64,000 nucleotides of DNA from Hymenopus coronatus (taxonomy: Eukaryota > Arthropoda > Insecta > Mantodea > Hymenopodidae): positions 97,384,781 through 97,448,780 of the forward strand of contig CM060898.1 in the NCBI GenBank assembly GCA_030762935.1, read 5' to 3'. Positions 33,691 to 45,046 of this stretch are shown here, piece by piece. A program made the translations under genes and the position numbers. The notes beneath the pieces were generated by a model. That model saw only the letters and a list, made by a program, of their open reading frames with translations, was not told the DNA's origin and did no database searches. Numbering within the stretch: position 1 is the stretch's first letter; the number at the start of each line of letters is the position of its first letter.

Positions 33691-35145
33691 TTATTACTTT
33701 CTCTACACGTACTAACAATGATAATTATAATAAAAATCTGTATAGAAATCCTGGTACATAATTTCTAAACCCAGGGCTAATATGCCCGATTTTTAAAAAA
33801 ATTAATTATATTCATAAGATATACATTTATTGTTTACAGATTATTTATAAGTTAAAAATATACTATGCAGCATAAAATAAAAATAATAAATTATAATAAA
33901 CTACATACATAACAAAAACTAATAAAAATAAGTAAAATAAAATAATAAAAATATTTTAATATTTAAATAACTACACTTTCATAACCTAATCTAAATAAAT
34001 AACCAATAAGATACAAATATAAATTAAAAACAAATATAATAAAAATAAATCATATTATACAAAAACACACCACAAACATAATAGTTATTTATGATAAGAG
34101 AGTTAAAAGTGTAGTTTTATTTTGGGAGAAGAAAAGTTTGCGTAACGGGGCCGTAAGGCCAAGTTTAGCAATCCTACGAGCAAAATGAAAACACTTTTAA
34201 CTTGAATGTCATACACTATTTTTTAGACAGCACAATATTTCTATATTTATTAATTAATTTATAATATAAGGTTCAATATTAAGTTTGTTCAAGGAATAGT
34301 ACGTTTTCCTATCGCTTGGAGGCGTGTATGTATGTGGGAATAGAATTCGTCTATCGATATAGATTGGTAATCGATGTAGTAATGTCAAATCTTTACTCCT
34401 TACCATAAATCTTATAAATTAACATTTCCATTCCATTCCTTCTGCTATTAAATGATAAAATAGAGTATGTTACAACCAAATACCCAGCAAACAAGTTTTA
34501 TAACTTTGAAGTTACCAATCGAAGAAAATTGCTCTCTAGTTGAGCATGTTTAGACACGAGAACGGACTAGTAAAGAAGGCGGTGGTACTACTATTGATTT
34601 AAGTTTTTTTCTCAGACACATAACCTCATTTATTTTTATACAGATAAATAATAGAAAACAAACATATACAGTTCTTATTAATAATAGGCAACATTAAGTT
34701 CTTAATTGTGCAATTATGATGAAAGTGTGATATCTATTGTACAATTATTACAATTGGAAATGTTGATCCTTGTGATGAGGTCCTTGGTGTGTTCGTGTTG
34801 CTAAATTCGGGCATCATACTATTACCAGGTGGTATTGCAATGTCAGCAGAGGTGTTTGGAAGGCTATCTTCAACTTATTTTCTATGGAGTTCTCTGTACA
34901 TTAAAAATGACGATATATCGATAGGACTCCACTAGCAACGCAACTCTTTCAAAACATTCTATACAACAGATACAGTTATAGTCACAAAACTTAAGTTGGT
35001 AACATTGGAGTGTTATAAATATTTTATAAATCTAGTTATAAAGAACAATTTTTAGTTCGAGTGTTTTATGTTAAAAAGCTTACTTTTACTGGTCTATCTA
35101 AAAACACTTTTAATACCAAAATTTATCAACTTCACATATACTTAA
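33691..35145. other. AT-rich sequence
   Basis: Starts with a 22-bp match to the A-element start (attactttctctacacgtac at 33694-33713), which is then abruptly lost. 33715-34080 is extremely AT-rich. 34080-35145 is unassigned. Confidence 0.4.
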
Positions 35146-36004
35146 TTTTTACTTTCTCTACACGTACTATGTACATAGTGTATAGAGAAGGTATTGAATT
35201 GCACCCAACAATTCGATAACAAGATTTCACCGGACATACCCTGAATCCAAAAAAAGCATTTTCAGAAAAAGGTCCGTGTGTGTGCCTGTGTGTATCTGTG
35301 TGTATGTTTACAGCATAGCTCAAAAACGAAAGGACCGTTGAATACCAAACTTGGTATTTAAGTTTGGTATCTTCTAAGGATGCGACACGAAGATTTTCAA
35401 GAAAATCCCTCCACCCCCAACCACCCTTTACACGGAACTTTTATCGAAAATTTTGATTTTCTTAAAAATGACTAACGATTTTGATTAAAATATCGTATAT
35501 TAAAGATATTTACCTGACAAATTAAATGTATATCTTGAATTTTCTAGAATAGCCTCTGAAGTCTACTTTATTCTGGATCAATTTTACGGAATTTTACATA
35601 ACTGCTAAACCGTAAGACTTGGACAAAAACTTACCACTCAAAAATGTAGATCACGTTAAAATACACAATTTATGCATTGTACATTTTTTTTGTGCAGTTG
35701 ATCGTTTTTTAGATATTCCTTGTTTTTGGTTTCAGCTTTGAAAAACTTTTCTCATACAGGAATTTGTCAACTCGTGTCCATACAAACAAAGGAACTTCAG
35801 TCACAATGCAACTAGCTTTTCAGTATCACTTTAACCTATGGTACTCCCGTATTTCGCTTATACCAACAAGGAATCAAGTAATCAGACTATTTCTGCTAAT
35901 TGCTTCTCGATTAGCATGAAGTAAATAGAAGCATAAGCTTCTTAACAATAATTTGTTGCAGAGATGTAGAGAAAGTCATGTGAATGGAAAACATCAGCTT
36001 TTTT
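35146..36004 (+). repeat. A-element, complete reference copy
   Basis: This copy serves as the map of the family. ACTTTCTCTACA is at 35151-35162, inside the terminal palindrome 35152-35191. The GT-rich tract is at 35276-35308. An 11-bp inverted repeat (ATACCAAACTT / AAGTTTGGTAT) lies at 35342-35370, and the TGCTAAT/ATTAGCA hairpin at 35894-35916. The exact inverted box TGTAGAGAAAGT is at 35965-35976, followed by 'catgtgaatgg' and 'catcag'. No coding capacity. Confidence 0.92.
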
Positions 36005-36118
36005 ATTACATTAGAACATCACTTCATTAGCACTACGTAAAAATAACAAATATATAAATTTAATTTATTTTTCAAATTTTATTTAAAAATATAACACCTT
36101 TCATCTATTTATATTATT

Positions 36119-36149
<31 letters not shown>

Positions 36150-37229
36150 ATGTTATTAATATCTTTATTATTATTACCGTCTCATTTCTACATTATTATA
36201 TTTATTAATGCTATAATTTTATTATTATAATTTTATTTTACTATTATTATTTATCTCCTTTTTTATAATTTATAATATATATTTTTAAAATATTTTTATT
36301 ATTTTTAAATGAAATATACATATTTATTATTGTATCTACCATTTAACAGGTATCCAGTTATTTTTTATTTATTTATATGTATGTATATTACTTTACCGGC
36401 AACTATCAGTACTGGTAACCAGTATTAAACTAAATAATGGATAACATAAAAAACAAAAATACAGTAGTCCTTTCTACTTTTTTAATAACAATTTACTACC
36501 TATAGCTTGTATGTTTGTATATGAAAATATTTAATAGAATTCATTAACCATGTTTGTTAAAACATTTGATTTTAATTCAAAATGTTGGATTCTTTTTGTT
36601 ATAAATCACTGCAAGCTTAGTGCTTAAAAACTCTGAAAACCTTTGTTATCCTCCCTAAATTGCTTCCACGGTTACTAAGTATCTTGTATCATTAGAAAAA
36701 AAAAAGAAGTTTCATTTTGCATTTATTTACTATCACTGAGTATAAACGCTCACTTTAAACACTCTTTTCTCACTATTACGCTGTAATTTCTTGTTGCATT
36801 AATACTCATACGTTTAATTATGCTAGTTTATGTATAAAAAAGAAAAAACAAAAGCATTTATGTACTATAACTATCATTATTGCTTTTGGTACCGTAATTA
36901 AGTTGCTTCCCCACGTCAACTGTTGCTAATTTCCGCTACTTCTCTCCCTCTCTCTAGCATCGGCGGTGTGATGATCCGGTGACCTCTCCTCCTTAATAAT
37001 ATACATCCTCTTCCCCCAATTGAAGTCTTTGTTCTGCTAGTAATATGTTGTTGGCTTCATTTATATCATTGTTTCTGCTTCTTAACATATAATGTCTTTG
37101 AGGTGGTTGAGCTCTAATTGTGTTGTCATGAATGGGCTATTATTATTCCTCTAGCGTGTATACTAATTTTGTTAGCTAAGTTTCCAAAGTTGTAAATACA
37201 TTTTTGTCTCTTATTATGTCGTAAAGATG
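36005..37229. other. AT-rich sequence with ATT microsatellite
   Basis: An (ATT)n run lies at about 36109-36140. The rest is AT-rich with no convincing frame. 36890-37010 is slightly GC-richer. Confidence 0.45.
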
Positions 37230-38105
37230 ATGTTTCTACACGTACTATTTACATAGTATAAAGAGAAGTTATTCCATTCCACCCAAAAATTCGATACCGA
37301 GATTTCACCAAAAATACACGTTTTAGGGTTCCCTGTATCCAAAAAAAGCATTTTTGGAAAAAGGTACCTGTGTGTGTCCCTGTGTCCATGTGCCAGTGCG
37401 TCCGTGAACACGATAACTCAAAATCGAAAACTGGGTAAAATTTGGTAGTTAAGTTTAGTATCTTCCAGGGATGTGATACGAAGATTTTGAGAAAAACTCC
37501 CCACCCCACCCCAAACTCCCTTTACATGGAAAAAAAATCGAAAACTTTTATTTTCTCAAAAATGGCTCTAACGATTTCGATTAAAAAGCCGTATGTTAAA
37601 TATATGTATATGGCAAATAAAATGTATGTCTTGAATTTTTCTGGAATAACCTCTAAAGACCTCTTTACTCTGAATTAATTTTGCTGCATTTTGCGTAACT
37701 GGTAAACCGTAAGAGATAGACTGGAACTTACTACACAAAAAATGTAGATCACGTTGAAACACACAATTTGTCACATACATTTTTACGTGAAATTTACCAT
37801 TTCTGGGATATTCCTTATTTGTTTCAGATTTAAAATACTTGAAACTTTTCTCACATGGAAAGTTGGATGTTACTGGCCCTGCATAGAAACGGATTTCAAC
37901 CACATGTCAACCAGCTTTTAAGAGATTTGATATTCGTTTTAGCCTAGTGTATTCCCGTATTTTCCCCTACTTACAAGGAAGCTAATAATTAAGAACAATT
38001 TTGCTAATGTTTATCTCGATTATCATAAAGCAGATAGAAGCTTTTTAACAATAATTTGTTACAGCGATGTAGAGAAAGTCATGTGAATGGTACATATAAG
38101 ATTTT
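37230..38105 (+). repeat. A-element, first bases degraded
   Basis: Begins 'tgtttctacacgtactattt' (terminal box partly lost). Distal box 'tgtagagaaagtcatgtg' at 38067-38084. Minus-strand frames at 37214-37509 and 37568-37903 are repeat translation. Confidence 0.83.
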
Positions 38106-38234
38106 GTTTGTAATTCATTCTCTTCCACGCATCTGTTTCTCTCTTTTGTACTCATTTTACTCTCCTCCTTTTATTTAAAATTCTCTCTCTTTCACCCTGT
38201 TTCACTCTTATCTAACATTCACTACCACTGCTTA

Positions 38235-38742
38235 CACCAAGTCAGATGACTCAGGCGTTTCCTCTCGAGACTGGCATTCGGGAGGTTGTAGGATCGATTC
38301 CTGCGGGCGACCTTTCTGACTCATGGGTTTTTTCGGAAGCTTTCACGAGTCACTAGGCAAATGCTGGGAAGGTTTCTTCATTCCTCAGATCTTCCTGTCC
38401 CTTCGTTTCATCTCCATTTTCATCTAACCGGTCTGTTTCATGGTTGTAAGCGTCGGAGAGAACTGCCCTTCCGTGGTGGTGACTGAGCTTGGAAATACAG
38501 CTCTCGGATGGCGTTGGAATTTGTCTGTAGACACAGGGAATTTTGTCAGACCTGGAGCGCGGGCTCTTAGGGCTCCCCGCATCGATATGAAGCACTGTTT
38601 GGAATATTTAGGGACCCTCCACGGTGGCTCTTCTCCGCAGTTTGGTTTCGGTCGCACTTAGAAATTACTCTCATATCATTCTATCCTCCCGGGACCTCAC
38701 ATACAATAAACCAATGATTGTAGTGCAAAATCTCCTCCGGCA

Positions 38743-38780
<38 letters not shown>

Positions 38781-38787
38781 CACTGCT
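38235..38787 (+). mobile_element. SINE-5, long form with CT/CA tail
   Basis: Head with B box 'ggatcgattcctg' at 38291-38303. The body runs through 'cactaggcaaatgctggga' and 'tccgtggtggtgactgagct', ending in (CT)n(CA)n at 38738-38780. The same modules occur inverted at 39.2-39.9 kb. Plus and minus frames of 73-86 codons inside are not convincing genes. Confidence 0.78.
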
Positions 38788-39199
38788 TACACCCCTCTCT
38801 TTCCTGTCAACAATGCTCTCGCATTATTTTCATCCCTCTTTCTCACTTACCTGCAACATTCACATTTATTTTTTATACGTCCTTCTTTCTTCCCTGCCTT
38901 ACATTTTCTCCAAATTCTTATACTTTTATCTTTTCTATTTCGCTTTCTTCGTACGCGCACGCGCGCGCGCTCACAGACACACACACACACACACACACAC
39001 ACACTTTTCACCTAATACTCTCTTTTACTCCTTACAACGTATTTCTTTCTTTTTCTCTTCCTCTTCCTAAATACCGCACTTTCTCCTTATTTTTTTGTAA
39101 CGCATGTGCTGCGTGGTGGTTGGTGTCAATGCACATTTAAACATAACTAACCTGTTATTCACATCATGGGTGTTAATGCATCTTTACATAACATATAAA
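38788..39199. other. Pyrimidine-rich spacer with CA and CG-rich microsatellites
   Basis: (CA)n at about 38978-39004, preceded by an alternating 'gcgcacgcgcgcgcgc' patch (38956-38971). The 148-codon frame at 38624-39070 is a low-complexity artefact. Confidence 0.55.
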
Positions 39200-39935
39200 T
39201 GGTTATAGCCACTGTCAACTTTACTGTGTGTGATGGTGAGTGTGTATGTGTGTGCGATATTGGAGGGGATTCTGCAATGCAGCTATTGACTTTTTGTACG
39301 TCAAAACTCGGGAGGATAGGATAAGATAGAGTACTTTCAAAGGGCGGTCGACACCGGGCGGCGGGGGAGGAGTCACCGTATTTCAAGCAGTCGACTCGGA
39401 GAGCGCTAGGAGCCCACGTCTCAGATCTAACGCCATCCCGTCGCCGTGAGCTGTATTTTTAGAGCGCAGTACGTCAAAACTCGGGAGGATAGGATAAGAT
39501 AGAGTACTTTCAAAGGGCGGTCGACAAACTCGGGAGGATAGGATAAGATAGAGTACTTTCAAAGGGCGGTCGACACCGGACGGCGGGGGAAGAGTCACCG
39601 TATTTCAAGCAGTCGACTCGGAGAGCGCTAGGAGCCCACGTCTCAGATCTAACGCCATCCCGTCGCCGTGAGCTGTATTTTTAGAGCGCAGTCACCGCCA
39701 CAGAAGGGTGTCAGCACCACAGTCTTCGCTACACTTACAACTCTTAAAAAGAGTGATTAGATGAACATCGAGATAAAATGAAGTGATAGGGAGTTCAGGG
39801 GGATGAAAAAACCTCCAGCATTTGCCTTGTGAACCGGGAAAATCCCCAAAAGAATCTATTGGTCAGAAAAATCGGTCTCGGGAATTGATCCCACAAGCTT
39901 CGAATACCAGCCTTAGACGAAACGCCAGAGATTTG
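39200..39935 (-). mobile_element. SINE-5, long form, with internal tandem duplication
   Basis: The head is at the right (B-box complement 'gggaattgatccca' near 39880) and the GT-rich end at about 39220-39255. It faces the 38.2-kb copy. Its body carries the duplication at 39296-39690. Frames inside it are not genes. Confidence 0.78.
39296..39690. repeat. Tandem duplication, 173-bp unit
   Basis: Unit 1 is 39296-39468 and unit 2 is 39469-39690. They are almost identical, except that unit 2 contains an extra exact 49-bp repeat (39477-39525 = 39526-39574). Differences are few (for example gggcggcgggggagg versus ggacggcgggggaag), so the event is recent relative to the surrounding decay, or an assembly artefact. 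Confidence 0.93.
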
Positions 39936-40124
39936 ATTAGCAAACCTGCAAATATGCTCAGCATAACTGCAACTTGATTAACTGTGTCTAATTACCAGCG
40001 ACTTATTTACTGGTTGAGAGATCAAAGTCATCCTAAGTAATTAAGGGCTTATGCTCTTAGTACTTTAGTACTTTCGAAACTATATTATTACCGAGATAAA
40101 TAAACGAAATTAACGATACATCTC
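39936..40124. other. Unassigned spacer
   Basis: No signal recognised. Confidence 0.3.
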
Positions 40125-40366
40125 GGTAGTGTGGGGATATTGCATCTGTCACTCATTCAAAATATTGAGTATTCAAATTTCGCTTAGTGAGAGTTACCCG
40201 GATAGAGTTTTTTTTCATTTTTTTCTTTTCCTAATCCTGAGAGGACGCTTGTCCAGCAACTTTAAATTCCATAGACTTCCACAGTTACTTCGAGTATTAT
40301 TTCATCGATTTCTTTCATCGTCCGATATGACCAACCTGGTTAAAGGGAGTTAAATTTGTTTTTTTT
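40125..40366 (+). mobile_element. SINE-3 copy, diverged
   Basis: Matches the 9.5-kb copy from 'ggtagtgtgg' through 'gagagttacccggata', 'cctaatcctgaga' and 'tcatcgtccgatatgacc'. The B box is decayed (attcaaatttcgct). Confidence 0.8.
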
Positions 40367-40530
40367 AATGAAAGAGACAAAAGAAAAAAAAAAAAGTTAT
40401 GAACTGGCTTATGCCTAAGAAAATGCTAACGGAGCATTTTTATAACATCTCTTGATGTCTGTATTCAAATTCTGTGAGTAAACAACTTACAATAAATATG
40501 GTACGATAGGTAAACTATGAAATGCAGAAT

Positions 40531-40686
40531 GTTTACTTTCTCTACATGTACTATGTACATAGTGTATAGAGAAGATATTGCAGTCCACCCAAAAGTTCGA
40601 TACCGAGATTTCACCGGAAATACATATTTTGGGTCCACCTGAATCCAAAGAAAGCATTTTTGGAGAAATGTCCCTGTGTGCGCGCA

Positions 40687-40724
<38 letters not shown>

Positions 40725-41525
40725 GAAAATGGCGTGTTATTTAAGGACGCTCTTTAACTACTGTGGTTCTCAGTGTCCCAATCTAAATTGGGCGTGAAAG
40801 ACCGCTTAATTTTCCTCAGAGGCCTCTTTATCAGGCTTGAGGTTCTTTTACGTGCCATAAATCGTGTGTGTGTGTGTGTGTGTGTGCGCGTCTCTGAGTC
40901 TGCGGACAACATAGCTCAAAAACGAAAAGTCCGTTAAATATAAAACTTGGTATTTAAGGTTGGTATCTTGCAAGGATGCGACACGAAAATTTTTAAGAAA
41001 ATCCCATACCCCCAACTACGCTTTACATGGAAAATGTTAAGACAATTTTGATTTACTCAAAAATGGCTCTAACGATTTTGATAAAAATATCGTATATTAA
41101 AGATATTTATCTGACAAATAAAATGTATATCTTGAATTTTATGGGAATAGTCTCTTGAGGCTTCTTTATTCTGGATGCACTTTACTGAATTTTGCATAAC
41201 TTACTACACAAAAAATGTAGATCAGGATAAAGCAAACAATTCGTGTTGTATGCATTTTTTTCGTGGAGTATATCGCTTTTGATACATTCGTTGATTTTGG
41301 TTTAAGCTTTGAAAAACTTATACTTTTCTCATACAGGAATTTGCCAACTTCTGTCCATACATACAAACAAAAGAACTTCAGTAACATAGCAAATATCTTT
41401 TGACTATCAATTTAACCTATGGTGCTCAATTATTTCGCTTCTACTTACAAGGAAGCAAATAAAAATACTATTTCTGATAATTTTTTCTCGATTGGTGTAA
41501 GCTAAATAGAAGCATAAGCGTTTTA
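40531..41525 (+). repeat. A-element, interrupted by SINE-1 in its GT tract
   Basis: Start palindrome at 40533-40573. The microsatellite is split by 40719-40865. The copy ends near 'gaagcataagcgttttaac', before the distal box. Confidence 0.83.
40719..40865 (-). mobile_element. SINE-1 copy, head-truncated, inserted into (GT)n
   Basis: On the minus strand it contains 'tttatggcacgtaaaagaac', 'gcctctgaggaaaatta' and 'aaatggcgtt'-like tail sequence; the head is missing. GT repeats lie on both sides (40696-40717 and 40866-40886), so a target duplication cannot be told from microsatellite. Confidence 0.85.
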
Positions 41526-42048
41526 ACTAATATAGCTCTCTCCATTTTGATTAAAACACATAGGTATATTACAGATATTTACATGACAAATAAACTGTAT
41601 ATCTTGAATTTCCTGAAAACATCCTCTGAAATCCTTTTCGTTCGGTATGGCTTTTGCATTACTTGTAAACTCTATGATATGGACAAAAACTTAAAGCAAA
41701 AGTATGGCTATAGATCTCGTAAAACCACACTATTTTTATCAAATAAGTTTTATAATTATATAGGTAAAATTTTTCACTGCTTATGCCTTTATCAGAGGGA
41801 AGTCGTTATTCATACTTTCTCATTCTGATCAAGCCAAGCATCATATAGCAACCGAATTTTAAAATATTAGACAATTACCTCAGCTTATTGCATTTTCTTA
41901 TTCGCTTTTTACTAGGAAATAATAATCACAATAAAACAATTTGAACTAATGTTTATCTTGATAAGCGTGAAGTACATAGAAGAATAGGCTTAGAATAGTT
42001 TGCTGCAACATAGGTGAAGAAAGTTATGTGCATGTAGCACATCAATTT
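41526..42048 (+). repeat. A-element, start half missing
   Basis: Begins 'tctccattttgattaaaaca' and ends 'gtgaagaaagttatgtgc' then 'acatcaattttt' at 42048, where the next copy begins. Confidence 0.75.
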
Positions 42049-42881
42049 TTTACTATACATACTATGTATATAGTGTATAGAGAAGGAATTGCACTCCACC
42101 AAAAATTTCGACACCGAGATTTCACCGGAAATACATATTTTGGGTACCCCTGATCCAAAAAAAGCTTTTTGGAAAAAGGTCCGGTTGTGTGTCTGCGTGA
42201 ATGTGTCTGTGGACAGCATAGCTCAAAAACGAAAAGACCGTTGAATACCAAACTTGGTATTTAAACTTGGTATCTTCCAAGGATGTGACACGAAGATTTT
42301 TAAGAAAATCCCCAACCCCCAACTACCCTTTACATCGGGAAATTTGGAAAATTTTGATTTTCTCAAAAATGACTAATGACTTTCATTAATCTCTCTTATA
42401 ATTAAGATATGTATATGCAAAATAAAATGTATATCTTGAATTTTCTGGGAATAGTCTCTAAAGACCTCTTTATTCTAGATGACTTAACGAATTTTGCATA
42501 ACTGGTAGATATAGACAAAAGCTTGCTACACAAAAAGTGTAGATCACGATAAAACACAAAACTTATGTCATACATTTTTTTCGTAGAGTTAATCGCTTTT
42601 GAGATATTCCTTGTTTTTGGTTTCAGCTTTTAAAAGCTTATACTTTTCTCATATCAACTCCTTACCATATAAACAAAATAACTTCAATCACATAGCAACC
42701 AGCTTTTAACTTTCACTTTAGCTTATGGTACTCCCTTATTTCGCTTCTACCTACAACGAAGGAGGTAATAAGACTATTCTGCTAATTTTTCTCAATTAGC
42801 AAGTAGTAAATAGAAGCATAAGATTTTTAACAATAATTTGTTTCAGAATTGTAGAGAAAGTCATAAGAATGGAACACATCA

Positions 42882-42890
<9 letters not shown>
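42049..42890 (+). repeat. A-element, full length, abutting the previous copy
   Basis: Start 'tttactatacatactatgta' at 42048. Distal box 'tgtagagaaagtcataag' at 42850-42867, then straight into a CT repeat. Confidence 0.85.

Positions 42891-42921
<31 letters not shown>
42886..42921. repeat. (CT)n microsatellite
   Basis: About 18 CT units directly after the distal end of the A-element. Confidence 0.9.
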
Positions 42922-42925
<4 letters not shown>

Positions 42926-43319
42926 ATATGATTTCCTGAAGGATATGACTATTTTTTCCGAGTGTTTTCATCTGAGAAATTCATTGACATATTCTTCTCA
43001 AGGAACCCCTTGAAGCGTGGGTTGCTTATCAAACAGCAGTGCACAGAAATTCGAAGGCAACCTTCCAAATCAATTCTCTTTCCCTATTCCGAAGCTACTT
43101 CTAAAGCGAATATTCACAAACGCCCTTTGGCGCACTTTTATCTACCGTTTTGTACAGTACAGCAGGAACTAAAAATCTCTGAATACAAAACTATTGTCTG
43201 ACAAGTATTGCAAAGTAGCTTTCTACGTCAGTTTTCAACTGTCATTAAGAAAATTGCTCATATTGATTTTAGCCATGTGAATTTCTGTTCGGCACTCTAG
43301 TTTTGCGCTCTGCGACAGG
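42922..43319. other. Unassigned sequence with a 79-codon frame
   Basis: The plus frame 42962-43201 has no motif I recognise. No gene called. Confidence 0.3.
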
Positions 43320-43506
43320 GCACAATGGGAGAGAGCGTAGTGCTCTGGTTGATGCCCCGGAATGCGCCAGGGTTCTGTGTTTGTCATAAATCAGAAAACG
43401 CTAAATACAGAAAAGTTCAGGGAAAAAGGAAAAAAAAAAATAGGAATAAGAAAAAGGAACACAGTTCCAAAGTTCCGACCAGACTCCGTAACTGTATATT
43501 ATTTAA
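43320..43506 (+). mobile_element. SINE-6 copy, decayed
   Basis: Shares 'gggttctgtgtttgt', an A-rich middle and 'gttccgaccagactccgtaac' with the better copy at 62.5 kb. The tRNA-like head is partly lost. Frames inside it are not genes. Confidence 0.55.
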
Positions 43507-43507
43507 A

Positions 43508-44388
43508 AAAAAAATCTGATGTGTTCCATTCACATGACTTTTTCTACATTCTGCTACAAATTATTGTTAAAAAGCTTATATTTCTATTTACTTCATGCTA
43601 ATCGAGAATACATTAGTAGAAATAGTCTTATTACTTGTTTCCTTGTAAGCAGAAGCAAATAAGGGAGTGCCATAGGTTAAAGTGATACTCAAAAGCTGGT
43701 TGCTATGTGACTGAAGTTCCTTTGTTTGTATGGACAGGAGTTGTCAAATTCCTGCATGAGAAAAGTGTAAGTTTTTCAAAGCTGAAAAAAAAACAAAAAA
43801 AAAAACAAGGAGTATCTTTAAAACGACCAATTCCACGAACAAAATGTACATAACATTAATTGTGAGTTTTAATGTGCTCTATATTTTTGTGCGGTAAGTT
43901 TTTGTCCATCTCTTATGGTTTAGTAGTTATGCTAAATCCCGTAAAATTCATCCAGAATAAAGTAGTCTACAGAGGCTATTCCCAGAAAATTCAAATATAA
44001 GTTTTATTTGTCAGGTAAGTATCTTTAATATACGAAATTTTAATCAAAATCGTTAGAGTCATTTGTGAGAAAATCAATTTCCATGTAAAGGGTAGTTTGG
44101 GGTGTGGGGATTTTTCTCAAAATCTTCGTGTCGCATCCCTGGATGATAATAAACTTAAATACCAAGTTTGGTATTTTACCGACATTTCGTTTTTGAGTTA
44201 TCGTGTTCACAGGCACACGGACACACTCACACATGGACACACACGGACCTTTTTCAGAAAACATTTTTATTGGCTACGGGGGACCCTAAAACATATATTT
44301 CAGGTGAAAAATCGGAATCGAATTTTTGGATGGAGTGCAATTCATTCTCTATACACTATGTACATAGTACGTGTAGAGAAAGTAAAAA
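43508..44388 (-). repeat. A-element, full length, well preserved
   Basis: Distal end 'aaaatctgatgtgttccatt' and terminal palindrome 44350-44385 ending 'gtgtagagaaagtaaaaa'. The 107-codon frame 44097-44420 is a repeat translation that recurs in other copies. Confidence 0.88.
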
Positions 44389-44609
44389 GGAGGACTAGAT
44401 TAACAGAGAGTTTACTTTGATGAAAACCTGCAATCTGTGACGTCATAACTTAATGGTTTTTGTAACCCTCGCCATATAGTGCTATGCAAACAAATCCGGT
44501 AAATATCGGAGTCATTCGTAAATGTTGGATTATTTCCACGCTATTTCAATAAATGTTCTATGGAAACGAACCAGCCTTTGCGGGTTCGTTTTACTTTCTT
44601 ATTGCTTAT

Positions 44610-45040
44610 TTTTCACATTTACAAAAATTTCGAAACATTTTCTATGTAAAGGGTAGTTAGGAGTGGGGGGATTTTCTTGAAAATCTACGTGGTGTATGAA
44701 TGGAAGATACCAAAGTTTAATACCAAGTTTGGTATTTAACCGTCTTTTCGTTTTTGAGCTATGCTGTCCACAGACACAAACAGGCACACATACACACACA
44801 TACACTCACACACACGGACCTGTTTCTGAAATGCTTTCTTTTGGATTCAGGGGTCCTAAAACATGTTTTTCCGGTGAATCTCAACATCGAATTTTTTGGG
44901 TGGAATACAGTACTTCTCTATCCCTATGTACATTGTAGATACAGGGTTAGAGAAAGTAAAACACTATATATAACAAATTATGTATTTTAACGAGATCTAC
45001 GTTTTAGTGCAGTAGTTCTTATATCTCTTACGGTTTAACC
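44610..45040 (-). repeat. A-element pieces (terminal half plus a mid fragment)
   Basis: 44610-44960 is a terminal half ending 'gttagagaaagtaaaac'. 44962-45040 is a short mid-element fragment in the same orientation. Confidence 0.7.
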
Positions 45041-45046
45041 CTGATG

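Noticed and set aside
33694..33715. A-element insertion at 33.7 kb
   Set aside because: Only about 22 bp match before similarity stops; too short to claim a copy, though it may be a deletion scar.
38624..39070. 148-codon frame
   Set aside because: Spans a SINE tail, a CA repeat and pyrimidine-rich sequence; no domain, low complexity.
44097..44420. Recurrent ~60-110-codon frames with 'F.FELCCPQTH..' or 'VHRHTDTHT..' and 'ISGEISVSNFWVECN..SIHYVHS' in many places
   Set aside because: They are translations of the same A-element segment around its CA microsatellite. Frames shift between copies and no start or conserved coding pattern exists.
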